Shown: positions 8,891 to 17,074, counted from the first letter of the stretch. The stretch: 64,000 bases of DNA from Mycolicibacterium septicum DSM 44393 (GCF_000455325.1 NZ_HG322951.1:927029-991028); one strand, 5' to 3'. Program-made: numbers and translations. The notes: a model not told the origin generated them from the letters alone.

Positions 8891-9757
8891 ATGGTCGCCG
8901 TGACCACGACAACCCCGGCACTTCGGCTCGATAGGCCGTTCGTTGAACGCGTTGGGTGTTCAACCGTTTCGTTTCGCCACATGACGTTAGGCAGAGCCCT
9001 GGGCACCATCACCGACCTAGGCCTAGAACTTGTCGACCTAGGCGCATTGCGGGGCGTCTGTGAACACGTCAATCCCGACGCTGACGAAACGGAACTTTCG
9101 GCTGCAAGCAATATCATCCGACGCAGCGGCGTGCGGCCCGCCGCAGTCAATGCCGATCCGGAGGCGTTCGACGAGCAATCCGCCGCCGTGGTACTGCCCC
9201 GCGTCGAACGACTTGCGGCTTTCTGCGCCGATATCGGCGCACCCGTTCTTATGCTTCCCGGCGGCAGGAAAGGTGTTGCAGGCAGGGGCGACACGGTCTT
9301 TCTGAGCCAAGTCGCCGACGGATTGGTCGCAGCGAATGAGGTTTGCAACGCCTACGGCGTTCGACTGGCGGTGGAGGCTCCCCACTACCTTCGAACCGTG
9401 AAAACCTTCGATCTCGTGCATGCACTACTTGACCGCATCGCAGACCCTACGTTCATTACCTTCGATACGTCGCATGTACGTGCTTCCGGCGCTGACCCTG
9501 TGATGGCGTTTCACGCCGAGGCGAAGAGAGTGGCGCACATCCAACTAAGAGACGCCGTCCCCGGTGACATGCGTCGCTTCATTGGCGGGGGAGACATCTC
9601 GTTCTCAGCGTTTTTCCATCAGACATTTGCGGTAAACTACAACGGGTCGTACATCCTCGAATCGGAGACGCGGAACAGCCCGTACGATTCAAAACACGAC
9701 GAGGTCGTCGCATCTATGAGTGCACTAGTTTGCGCCTTTAAGGCTGCACTAGCCTAA
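8891..9757 (+). CDS. Xylose-isomerase-like TIM-barrel sugar isomerase/epimerase
   Basis: 288 residues of the AP endonuclease-2/xylose isomerase-like TIM-barrel family (PF01261). Expected metal/substrate stations are visible: VLMLPGG, the glutamate in RLAVEAPHY, the Asp/His in ITFDTSHVRASG, the histidine in AHIQLRDAVPGD, and a glutamate near the end (YILESET). The family covers ketose epimerases, inosose isomerases and hydroxypyruvate isomerases. The start is ambiguous: GAGGAAGG abuts the ATG at 8891, while the in-frame GTG at 8900 has that site at a better 9-nt distance. It is divergent from the transketolase unit and probably acts on the same sugar or sugar acid. Confidence 0.83.
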   Translation: MVAVTTTTPALRLDRPFVERVGCSTVSFRHMTLGRALGTITDLGLELVDLGALRGVCEHVNPDADETELSAASNIIRRSGVRPAAVNADPEAFDEQSAAVVLPRVERLAAFCADIGAPVLMLPGGRKGVAGRGDTVFLSQVADGLVAANEVCNAYGVRLAVEAPHYLRTVKTFDLVHALLDRIADPTFITFDTSHVRASGADPVMAFHAEAKRVAHIQLRDAVPGDMRRFIGGGDISFSAFFHQTFAVNYNGSYILESETRNSPYDSKHDEVVASMSALVCAFKAALA

Positions 9758-10240
9758 ACGCTGCGGTGGAGAACCAATTCCGCAGATGGCAGGGATGGTT
9801 AGGGGTTTGTTCGTGACGACGACCTGATCTGACCGCAGGGTCGACAAAGCTTGAGCAGCGTGCCATGGCGAAGCGGCGATAGACGACGATTCGGAACGCG
9901 CGTGCATAGCACCTGTTGCGACCTCACGATTGTTGCCGTTTTCAATCGGCATTTCTGGCGTCGGCGCTAGCTCAACAGGAAAGGGCTGGAGTCGCAGCCC
10001 GCAGCAGTACGACGGCGTCGGAATTCTCGGCCTTTGTGCCTGCCAATCCCTATCGTCGCGCGACCACGAGCTGTTGTCGCTGAGCAATGGTGCTGCAGTC
10101 ATTTTGGAGTGCTCGGGCGCTCTGGGATTTGTTCTTGGGATGAAGGTCTGAGCCATGGTCTGCAACTCCGTTTCGAGGACGCACACCTTCATGGGTTCTG
10201 CATTCTTCAACCTTCGCCCACTGGCCTCTGAAACATCCCG
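9758..10240. other. Gene-poor stretch, about 480 bp
   Basis: This is the convergent gap between the TIM-barrel gene and the end of the nuclease-like gene. A leftward frame of 153 codons (9749-10210) starts 30 nt after the nuclease gene. It overlaps the TIM-barrel stop, lacks a good ribosome-binding site and has no recognisable motif. A second leftward frame (10050-10244) overlaps it. Neither can be supported. No clean terminator hairpin was seen. Confidence 0.35.
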
Positions 10241-11698
10241 TCATTCGTTGTTGTTGTTATTCTTCTTGCGCCGTGTTGTTCTTTTCTTAGTCGGCGGCTC
10301 GGGCATCTCATTGAAGATCTGAGCAGGGTCGTCCCATCCCTCGACGACCCCGATGGTACTTAGCAGCACGGTGGCCAGCTCCTCGCGTCGGTCCGGTTCA
10401 CGCACAGCGGTCCGTGCGATGTTCAAGAGCTGAAGACCCGATACCAAGCAGTGGTTGCGCATTGCGGCGTACGGGCGCATCTGCGGCGGAAATGCAGCGC
10501 TCGTCCGCGCCAGCGGCGGGTCCTTGAGCCAGGCATTGATGACGAGGATGCCTTTCGGCTTCCGGCCGGCTTCGACTTCTTCTGCGACCCATTTCTCCAG
10601 TTGGGCGCAGTGCGCTTCGGCGGCACTCTTGGTGACACCCTTGGTCTCCACGACGATCGGTACGTCGTTATGACTTCCGCGTATGTCCGTGCGTCCCGGG
10701 ATCACTGGCAGAAGCTGGAACCCGAGAATCTGCAGCGCGTCGGCGACGGCCAGCTCGAATGGTGTCCCGGTACCAGTGATCAGTAGCTTCCATTTTCGGT
10801 CCGCGTCCGCTTCCGCATTTAGGCCGTCGAGCTGAGCCTGGATCTCGGCGGCCTGCACTGCGAGTGCTTCGACGGCAGGCGCGCGGTCGAGTTCGGTTTG
10901 GAAGCGATAGTGGTCAGTCCATTCAGGCCAGGCAATGTCCTCCGTCGTGGTCCGTTCGATCAACCATTTCACAACGAGGTTGTCAACGACGGCACCCGGT
11001 GAAGGCTCTTTAGTCTCGGCCTCGGCATTGTGGCCGTCGTCGTCATCAGGGGCGTCAGGTTGCCCATCGTCATCGGTCCACAACAACGGCAGGAAGATGA
11101 TTGAACCTGCATCGAATTTGACTTCTGCTGCAACAACTTTCGTGGTTCCCGCTACGCGAAGCAGGGGATGAAAAGGCGGGTCTGCGTCAATGACCCTGCC
11201 GTACTGCCAGTAATCGACCGTATCCCGATAGAGGGGGCCGATGCTGCTATCCACGGGTTGCATGTCGATCCCAGTAGCGAACTGTGTCTCCAGCAGGACC
11301 GGTAGCGCAGCCAAGATGTCGAAGTCTTCGAGGATGTTCGTTGTTTTCTGGTTACGGCCAGTGCCTGAATATCGCTTTTCCCCAGTCTCGACGGCGACTG
11401 TCAGATCGCCTGGAAGGAACACTACGAGCGTGCGCCCAAGTTGGAGGAAGTCGACAATTTCGCTTTTCCGCCGTGCCACATCTCGCTTGATTTCCGCGGA
11501 ATCGTGGCTCGACAGCCACCGCCGACCCTCGAAGCTGCGTGCCCGGAAGGCGTACTCCTCCATGGTGTTGTAAGTAGCGATAGATCGCAGGGGGTTCCAT
11601 ATAACGATGTCGAACTCGAACATTGAGATCGTCGACGAAAACGTTGCCTCGACGGCGTCGTCGATAGCCATCTCTGCATCGAGCAGCATCACTCTCAT
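10241..11698 (-). CDS. Putative PD-(D/E)XK nuclease with N-terminal GATase-like domain
   Basis: 485 residues, not matching a gene I can name. The C-terminal domain (about 300-430) has the layout of a PD-(D/E)XK endonuclease: a helix with E315 (GTPFELAVADALQILGF), D338 in PGRTDIRG, E351-x-K353 in VPIVVETKG, and a later helix and strand (KPKGILVINAW). The N-terminal ~205 residues alternate strands and helices (RVMLLDAE, FDIVIWNP, GRTLVVFLPG, GSIIFLPLLW) like a ThuA/glutamine-amidotransferase-like flavodoxin fold; this is inference. An acidic linker (208-235) and a coiled segment (275-300) join them. The tail is basic, then NNNNNE. A weak GGGGGGA precedes the ATG. It stands alone in an accessory region, which suggests DNA defence or repair, but no partner gene is intact. 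Confidence 0.6.
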   Translation of the reverse strand: MRVMLLDAEMAIDDAVEATFSSTISMFEFDIVIWNPLRSIATYNTMEEYAFRARSFEGRRWLSSHDSAEIKRDVARRKSEIVDFLQLGRTLVVFLPGDLTVAVETGEKRYSGTGRNQKTTNILEDFDILAALPVLLETQFATGIDMQPVDSSIGPLYRDTVDYWQYGRVIDADPPFHPLLRVAGTTKVVAAEVKFDAGSIIFLPLLWTDDDGQPDAPDDDDGHNAEAETKEPSPGAVVDNLVVKWLIERTTTEDIAWPEWTDHYRFQTELDRAPAVEALAVQAAEIQAQLDGLNAEADADRKWKLLITGTGTPFELAVADALQILGFQLLPVIPGRTDIRGSHNDVPIVVETKGVTKSAAEAHCAQLEKWVAEEVEAGRKPKGILVINAWLKDPPLARTSAAFPPQMRPYAAMRNHCLVSGLQLLNIARTAVREPDRREELATVLLSTIGVVEGWDDPAQIFNEMPEPPTKKRTTRRKKNNNNNE

Positions 11699-11740
11699 TG
11701 ATCCCCCCGGGGCGGACTCGACGTGGCCACACTCTTGTGG

Positions 11741-12280
11741 CTACATACAACCAGATTGATGTAGCAGGGATTCTCGGGTGTGATCGGCAATCATGGAGGC
11801 AATATTGACGGCCAGGCCGTCGATGGCCGAATCGAACTGGAAGTCCAACGTCTACACCAACATTGGGCGCGTCTGCGATCCTCGATAATTCTGAACGCTT
11901 GCGCAGTGGGGCTACCCGCGCCTGCCACAATCAGGCAAGTACACGCCGACAATTTCGATCGGCTTGCGCCGCGGACCAAGGATTGTCCGGGCATGGCTGT
12001 CGCGGAGAATCAGGAGCTGGCCTTCGTGGATCCAGCAGTCCGTGCGCCTCTTGGCCAAGGCACGTCCGCGCGATTCGCCAAGGCCCACCACTCTGGTTGT
12101 GACTCCCGGTCGTAATTGCTCGTGCATTCTGGTGGCGTTGGACGTTGGGCGACGTTGCCGGACAGTTCTGTTCGTGAGTATCGACATCAGTCGGCGAGCC
12201 ACCGATTGAGCGCGGCTATCGACCAGTTCGTCGAACCACTCCCTACCAAACCGGCCTATGACGAAAGTGATGTATATCAC
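11741..12280 (-). pseudogene. Decayed ORF upstream of the nuclease-like gene
   Basis: One leftward reading frame from a GTG at 12280 runs to a TAG at 11741, interrupted by TAG at 11914-11912 and TAG at 11854-11852. The first 122 codons are open. The last 35 (TTG at 11848; containing DFQFDSAIDGLAVNIASM) look protein-like, with G/C in most third positions. Between the two stops the protein-like reading moves to another frame (GSPTAQAFRIIEDRRRA), as expected for a pair of compensating indels. The same frame continues into the nuclease-like gene after 42 nt. I recognise no family. It could be a dead partner gene of the nuclease, or the last 35 codons alone may be expressed. Confidence 0.35.
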
Positions 12281-12281
12281 A
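12266..12281. promoter_or_regulatory. CRP-type site
   Basis: AGTGATGTATATCACA fits the CRP/GlxR consensus TGTGA-N6-TCACA at 9 of 10 positions and contains a perfect GTGAT-N4-ATCAC dyad. Mycobacterial Crp (Rv3676 type) binds such sequences. It lies about 530 bp upstream of mspA and overlaps the start of the decayed leftward ORF, so which gene it served is unclear. Confidence 0.45.
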
Positions 12282-12813
12282 ATTAAGACCAGCTGTAGAC
12301 GTCCGCGGGACCCCCATGGTCGTCGGCAGTTAACACTGCTCGGTTCAATCTAGCTGCAGGTGCCTCGGCGAAGAGGAGGCGATGTCTTTGAGGATCGCCC
12401 GCCCCTTTGGCCGAGTCTGATCGGTGCCTGCCTGATTCCTGTTCAGTGCAAATAGTCTGGTGTCGAGACTGTTTCGCGGCGATGTCCTATGGTGCAGGCT
12501 GGGCCTAAATGGCATTTTTTAGCGAAAGTGATGGCGGCTCGTTTGCGCTGGACGACTCGCTACATGTATCGAGTAGCGAGGTGTCCAGCAAATCTTCGTC
12601 GGAGGGTCTACGGGTGTTGGCCCGTATACGCGATGCCGTTGCCGGGCGGCTGGGGCGCGGTTACGTTCCTGCTGCCAACCTGAGCAACGTGCCAGGGGTG
12701 CCTGATGGCCCTCCGGTCATGCCGCATGTCCAGTGTGGAAGGTCAGCGTTGAACAGCTGGTGCACAACAGAACCCACGGCCGCGGGGGCGTCGGCGATAC
12801 AGCTAGGGAGAAC
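12282..12813 (+). other. Long upstream region of the porin gene
   Basis: This 530-bp stretch precedes mspA and has no supported gene. Open frames at 12489-12683 and 12509-12817 lack ribosome-binding sites and family resemblance. It contains a strong hairpin (12556-12580), and the CRP-type site flanks it. The region probably holds a distant porin promoter and a long untranslated leader, which would make hairpins in it functional; this is inference. Confidence 0.4.
12556..12580. repeat. 8-bp hairpin in the porin leader
   Basis: CTCGCTAC (12556-12563) and GTAGCGAG (12573-12580) are perfect complements around a 9-nt loop. No T-run follows. It sits about 235 bp before the mspA start codon and could act in the leader RNA or as an operator. 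Confidence 0.5.
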
Positions 12814-13461
12814 ATGAAGGCAATCAGTCGGGCGTTCACAGCAATGGTGACCGCAATGGCCGGGGTCATCGCTGGCCTCTTTATAGGCACGGGCACTTCT
12901 CATGCGGGTCTGGACAATGAACTGAGCCTGGTTGATGGTCAGGACCGCACCCTGACCGTTCAGCAGTGGGACACCTTCCTCAATGGTGTGTTCCCCCTGG
13001 ACCGCAACCGGCTGACCCGTGAGTGGTTCCACTCCGGTCGCGCCAAGTACACGGTGGCCGGCGCGGGTGCCGACGACTTCGAGGGCACGCTGGAGCTGGG
13101 CTACCAGATCGGCTTCCCCTGGTCGCTGGGTGTGGGGATCAACTTCTCCTACACCACCCCGAACATCCTGATCGACGATGGTGACCTGACCGGCCCGCCC
13201 TTCGGCCTGAACTCGGTCATCACCCCGAACCTGTTCCCGGGTGTGTCGATCAGCGCTGACCTGGGCAACGGCCCGGGTATCCAGGAAGTCGCGACCTTCT
13301 CGGTGGACGTCAAGGGTCCGGCCGGCGGTGTGGCGGTGTCCAACGCGCACGGCACCGTGACCGGTGCGGCCGGTGGCGTGCTGCTGCGTCCGTTCGCCCG
13401 CCTGATCGCCTCGACCGGTGACAGCGTCACCACCTACGGCGAGCCCTGGAACATGAACTAA
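12814..13461 (+). CDS. mspA: MspA-family outer-membrane porin
   Basis: 215 residues: a 31-residue signal peptide ending SHA, then a 184-residue mature chain starting GLDNELS, exactly the length of mature MspA. MspA forms an octameric channel through the mycolic-acid outer membrane for small hydrophilic nutrients. The pore-constriction aspartates are present (ILIDDGD; mature D90, D91, D93), as are QQWDTFLNGVFPLDRNRL and the C-terminal SVTTYGEPWNMN. Against the MspA I remember, only a handful of substitutions are evident, such as around mature residues 49-57 and 94-96. The ATG at 12814 has AGGGAG 3 nt upstream. An earlier in-frame GTG (12733) would disrupt the signal peptide. A terminator follows. 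Codon use is strongly biased to C/G, as in highly expressed genes. Confidence 0.97.
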   Translation: MKAISRAFTAMVTAMAGVIAGLFIGTGTSHAGLDNELSLVDGQDRTLTVQQWDTFLNGVFPLDRNRLTREWFHSGRAKYTVAGAGADDFEGTLELGYQIGFPWSLGVGINFSYTTPNILIDDGDLTGPPFGLNSVITPNLFPGVSISADLGNGPGIQEVATFSVDVKGPAGGVAVSNAHGTVTGAAGGVLLRPFARLIASTGDSVTTYGEPWNMN

Positions 13462-13504
13462 CACAAGTCAACAGACTGGGGCCTTTGCAGCGGCCCGACT
13501 AGCC

Positions 13505-13604
13505 GTCGGCGCGTCCCGCCCTCCGGCCGTCAGTTCATTGTCCACCTCGATGACCTGACGACAACTCCCCCCCATCGCCGCGGGCGGGACGCGCCGACTC
13601 TTTT
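13505..13604 (+). terminator. Large stem-loop terminator after mspA
   Basis: A perfect 16-bp stem (GTCGGCGCGTCCCGCC 13505-13520 with 13583-13598) closes a 62-nt loop. The loop has its own 6-bp stem CGTCAG/CTGACG, and CTCTTTTG follows. The position, 44 bp after the porin stop, and the T-run fit a Rho-independent terminator, though the loop is unusually large. Confidence 0.65.
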
Positions 13605-13835
13605 GTTGCTGTCAGGTTAGATCCGCAATGCCGCCAGCTCGCTGGTCGTAGTGCGCTCGCAGTCGCTCGCCTGAGGTGGCACGGTGATCAAGAGTCTGAT
13701 CGACTGACTACCGCGAGACAACAAGTGTGTGTGGGTGTCGCTGTAGTCGTAGTTGACTACTGAGTGCAGCGCGCCGGATCGCCGCGACGATCGGTCAGGT
13801 GAGCCGTCGGGCTCACGTCATTGGTAGGAGGAGCG

Positions 13836-14228
13836 ATGATCACGAAACTGTTTGTCACCGCCGTCGCAGTCGCAGCGATCTCTGTTCCACTCGCCGGCGT
13901 CGCATGGGCAGATCCGCCGACCGACCCAAGCTCCAACGACAACGGCCTAGGTTCCGCGGGATCCCAAAATGGTGGGTGACGTAACCACGGCTGTGGGTGT
14001 GAATCGGAACCCCGGCTCCCCGGAACTCCGGGCGAGACGTTCAACCAAGCCAAGGATGAATTTTCGGGCAGTACTCCCGATGCCTACGGGCAATGGGTAG
14101 ACAAGAACATTGCGTCGGCATTGGGGCTTCCTTGCTTGGGTCGCACCCCTCCAGGAATGGGGACCAAGGCTCTTACACCCGGGTGCAGTCATGGGAAAAC
14201 CGCTGGCGGGCTGAAGGTCTGCCCCTAG
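13836..14228 (+). pseudogene. Small secreted protein gene with compensating frameshifts
   Basis: The ATG at 13836 has AGGAGG just upstream and encodes a clean signal peptide (MITKLFVTAVAVAAISVPLA, cleavage after AWA). In this frame a TGA occurs at 13977, yet further on the same frame resumes a convincing protein (PGETFNQAKDEF ... three Cys ... GGLKVCP) to TAG at 14226. Between about 13970 and 14030 the protein-like reading is in another frame (GDVTTAVGVNRNPGSP). One extra base near AAAA at 13965-13969 and one missing base near CCCCGG at 14018-14023 would restore about 130 codons. Either the gene is broken or two homopolymer errors exist. It is probably an exported mycobacterial protein with disulfide bonds. 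Confidence 0.6.
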
Positions 14229-14247
14229 CGGTCCGTCTGCGTTCCGA

Positions 14248-15342
14248 TCACACTGAGACGAGGCCGATTTCGTCGCAGCCTGACTGCAGGGCGTTGAGGC
14301 CGAACGCCTCGATGGGGCCGATGACTCCCGCTGCCTGACTATGGCCCGCGACGATTTGTTGTGCAGCCCAAGCGATCAGTTCACCGGTGAGGCTGTAGAT
14401 GCTTGGCCCCTCGAGGTGTACCTCGACCAGGGGTGCAGCTGCGGAGGAGGCGACGGCGACGACATGGGTACGGGTTCGTCCTCGTTCGGTCGCATCTGGC
14501 CCGCCGGGGTGTCCGATCACGGGACGGGTGAGCGCATCGACCAACATGCGTCCGCCAGGCACGTGGGATGCAGCCGCTGCAAAGGCCGACAGTGCGGATG
14601 CGGAGCGGCTCAGTTTCGGGAACCAACCGTTGTACACGTTGACGTTGTCGAGTGCGGGGCATGCCTCGGGCAGGTAGAGCACTTCAGTGCCAGACACCAG
14701 GAAGCCGTTCTTGTGACGGCCGCGAATGTTGAAGGCGCGCACGCCGGACGCGGTTCGGACGTCGACGAGACCGCGATCGCGCCAGCACGTGGAGGGCAGA
14801 TGCAGGCCGTCGCGCATGGTGGTGCGTGTTCCCTGGCTGAGGCCGTGCCACAGGGGACCGGTCGCGAAGTATCCGATGTCCAGGGAGCGTGCGGCTCCTC
14901 CGGCTTGGCGTAGGGCAAGGGCGCCGGCCAAATTGCCGGGGACGTAGTCGTATCCGAACGCCGGCAAGATGACGGTGTCCGAGTTGGCGGCCCGAGTGTG
15001 CAACTGACGTCGCAGTTCTTGGACGAATCCAACTTCGCCGGTGGAATCGATATAGTGCGCGCCCGCTTGGGCGGCCGCATTCGCGACGGCGTATCCGTAT
15101 CGTTCGAACGGGCCGACCGTGGTGATCAGCACGTCTCCGCGTCTCACCAGGCTGGCGACGCTCGTGGGATCGGTGACATCGGCCTGCACGTACTCGAGGC
15201 CATCCGAGCGCTGCGTGAGCGCGTGGAGCGCAGTCCGGTCGCGGCCGGCAAGAACTGGTGAGATGCCGCGACGCAGCAGCGCGTCGAGGACGAGATCGCC
15301 GGTATAACCGGTCGCACCGAGTAGTACTACGCGAGCAGTCAT
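14248..15342 (-). CDS. Saccharopine-dehydrogenase-like NAD(P)-binding oxidoreductase
   Basis: 364 residues with an N-terminal Rossmann domain (VVLLGATGYTGDLV, residues 5-18) of the saccharopine dehydrogenase/trans-acting enoyl reductase group (PF03435). GRDRTALHAL follows in the position of the dinucleotide-specificity loop, and ITTVGPFERYG is the conserved loop after strand 4. The family includes mycobacterial reductases in lipid and polyketide metabolism, but it has no diagnostic active site I can read. The ATG has AAAGGAG 11 nt upstream. It is the second gene of a leftward pair with the alpha/beta hydrolase (58-nt gap), controlled presumably from the palindromic region at 16403-16427. Confidence 0.78.
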   Translation of the reverse strand: MTARVVLLGATGYTGDLVLDALLRRGISPVLAGRDRTALHALTQRSDGLEYVQADVTDPTSVASLVRRGDVLITTVGPFERYGYAVANAAAQAGAHYIDSTGEVGFVQELRRQLHTRAANSDTVILPAFGYDYVPGNLAGALALRQAGGAARSLDIGYFATGPLWHGLSQGTRTTMRDGLHLPSTCWRDRGLVDVRTASGVRAFNIRGRHKNGFLVSGTEVLYLPEACPALDNVNVYNGWFPKLSRSASALSAFAAAASHVPGGRMLVDALTRPVIGHPGGPDATERGRTRTHVVAVASSAAAPLVEVHLEGPSIYSLTGELIAWAAQQIVAGHSQAAGVIGPIEAFGLNALQSGCDEIGLVSV

Positions 15343-15400
15343 GGCGGTGGGGGCTCCTTTGGTTGGTTCTGACGCGTGTCTCCGGGGGTGCCGATATGGA

Positions 15401-16369
15401 TCACTGCGTGTTGGCAGTAACGAAATCGGCGATGGCGTCTTGCATTTGCTGCAATCCAGGCTCTTCGATGGGGTAGTGGCCGGCGTTTTGGAGCATCACG
15501 GTTGTCACCGGCACCCGCGTGATTCGGGACAGCACGGGCTGGCTCAGTTCCAATGGGGACCAACGGTCTTCGGCCGGCTGGGTGAGCAGGACCGGGCAGG
15601 CGTCGAAGTTCTCGGGCTCGACGGCCGGTGCGTAGTTCATGTAGCTGTCGAGGAACTTGATGGGGACCCAGTTGCCGCCGGACGTCCTGTCCGCGGTCAT
15701 CACCTCGAGCGCACCTTTGTCGTTCACCAATGCGGACATCTTGGATGCCACCGTCATGGGGAACGGCATCTTCGCCACCGGGGTTGAAGCGAACAAGCTC
15801 ATGGTGGGTGCGCCCACCCGAGAGATGAACTTGTCATGCGACGTTTCATCCCGGACCTTCTGATCGCGTTGGTCTAGGAACGTCATGCCGACGATTCCGC
15901 GCAGTGTCCCTCTGGGGGCCTTGGCTGCCACGTGATATGCCAGCATTCCGCCGGCGCTGAGCCCGTAGAGGACGATCGGACGGTCATCGCGGGATTGCTC
16001 GTAGGCCAGGAAGTCCACCACCAGGTCCACCCAATCGTCATAGGACGGCACCGTGCCGGGGGCCACCTGGGTCAGGCCGTAGCCCAGGTTGTCGAGAGCA
16101 ACCGTTTCGAATCCACGCTGTGCCAGTGGGGCGCCGACGATCAGGCTCATCTGGCGTCCGTTTGTCCCGACGCCGTGGTGCAACACGATCTTGGCCGGAG
16201 CATCGGGGTTGACGTAACGGTCGAGGTGGACGCGATGGCCGCGGTAGGACCAGAACTCCTCAGTGGGTGCTGTCTGGCCGGTGAGGCGCAGCCGTTCCGG
16301 CAGGTATTCCTGCAGTTCTCGCCACGCCTGCTGGTCGCGGTACAGCTCGGCGGTTTGCTTCTTCATCAT
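15401..16369 (-). CDS. Alpha/beta hydrolase
   Basis: 322 residues with the alpha/beta-hydrolase fold. The oxyanion-hole motif is HHG (64-66), the nucleophile S138 sits in GLSAGG, and the probable catalytic histidine is H298 in NAGHYPIEEP. An acidic residue in the AEDRW region is a likely third member. The start ATG (16369, a second ATG follows) has AAGGAG 5 nt upstream. It is the first gene of a leftward pair with the saccharopine-dehydrogenase-like gene and is divergent from a TetR regulator 51 bp away, which probably represses it. It likely hydrolyses an ester or lactone; the substrate is unknown. Confidence 0.82.
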   Translation of the reverse strand: MMKKQTAELYRDQQAWRELQEYLPERLRLTGQTAPTEEFWSYRGHRVHLDRYVNPDAPAKIVLHHGVGTNGRQMSLIVGAPLAQRGFETVALDNLGYGLTQVAPGTVPSYDDWVDLVVDFLAYEQSRDDRPIVLYGLSAGGMLAYHVAAKAPRGTLRGIVGMTFLDQRDQKVRDETSHDKFISRVGAPTMSLFASTPVAKMPFPMTVASKMSALVNDKGALEVMTADRTSGGNWVPIKFLDSYMNYAPAVEPENFDACPVLLTQPAEDRWSPLELSQPVLSRITRVPVTTVMLQNAGHYPIEEPGLQQMQDAIADFVTANTQ

Positions 16370-16402
16370 GGAACTCCTTCGTATGTGGAATTGGCTCTAA
16401 TA

Positions 16403-16427
16403 TTGGAATCTACTCCAAGTATGGAGT
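16403..16427. promoter_or_regulatory. Overlapping palindromes, probable TetR operator
   Basis: TTGGA-N6-TCCAA (16403-16418) overlaps ACTCCA-AGTA-TGGAGT (16412-16427), both perfect dyads, in the 51-bp gap between divergent hydrolase and TetR genes. The second covers the ATG at 16421. Such placement fits autorepression plus control of the hydrolase pair. Confidence 0.55.
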
Positions 16428-17074
16428 CGAGTAAACTGTTGAACGTGACTGAGACGCATCCCACTTTCGAGATGGGCAGGACCGCACGACGTGCGGCAGC
16501 AAATCGCGAAGCGATCGTCGACGCTGCTGAAGCGCTCTTGGTCAAAGGTGGGCTCAGCGCCGTCACGGTGGAGGCGGTGGCCGAGCGGGCGGATGTCGCC
16601 ATTCAGACGGTCTACAACCGCGTCGGGCGCCGCCCTGAAGTTTTGGTCGCTGTCGCGGAGCGGGCGGTGGAGGAGAATCGGCGCTACATGGTGTCGGCGT
16701 TTGCCTCGCCCGGGACGCCACTCGATCGCATTGTCGCCGTAGCCCGCGCCTACGTCGCATTCGCGCGGGAACGTCCGCGCCAGTTCGAATTGCTCAACAC
16801 ACCGCCGGACGAGCCGGACGCGCTTGAGCGAATTGCTGCCAAAGTTGAAGAGCAGGTTGGCAAGCTCGCCGACATCCTGTCGGACGGTGTCGCCGACGGC
16901 AGTATTGAATTGGACGCCGAACCGTCGATTGCCGCCACGACCCTGTGGGCAATGATGGAGGGAGTTCTTGCTCTCGAGTGGCGGACGGATCGCAAAGTCG
17001 TTGACGCTTCGGCGGTTCAGGCATCGGCCGAGTTCGGTCTTTCGACGATCCTGAACGGTTTGCGGCGACGCTGA
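16421..17074 (+). CDS. TetR-family regulator
   Basis: About 217 residues. The N-terminal helix-turn-helix spans roughly residues 20-65: REAIVDAAEALLVKGG, then SAVTVEAVAERADVAIQTVYNR. A variable helical ligand domain follows (RPRQFELLNTPPDEPDALER, ALEWRTDR). The frame stays open far upstream, but the translation there is the antisense of the hydrolase. The ATG at 16421 lacks a strong ribosome-binding site and is covered by the palindrome, so an in-frame GTG at 16445 is a realistic alternative start. It is divergent from the hydrolase/reductase pair, which it probably controls along with itself. The ligand is unknown. Confidence 0.85.
   Translation: MESSKLLNVTETHPTFEMGRTARRAAANREAIVDAAEALLVKGGLSAVTVEAVAERADVAIQTVYNRVGRRPEVLVAVAERAVEENRRYMVSAFASPGTPLDRIVAVARAYVAFARERPRQFELLNTPPDEPDALERIAAKVEEQVGKLADILSDGVADGSIELDAEPSIAATTLWAMMEGVLALEWRTDRKVVDASAVQASAEFGLSTILNGLRRR

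Noticed and set aside
9749..10210. 153-codon leftward frame after the nuclease gene
   Set aside because: Overlaps the end of the convergent TIM-barrel gene, has no good ribosome-binding site and no recognisable domain.
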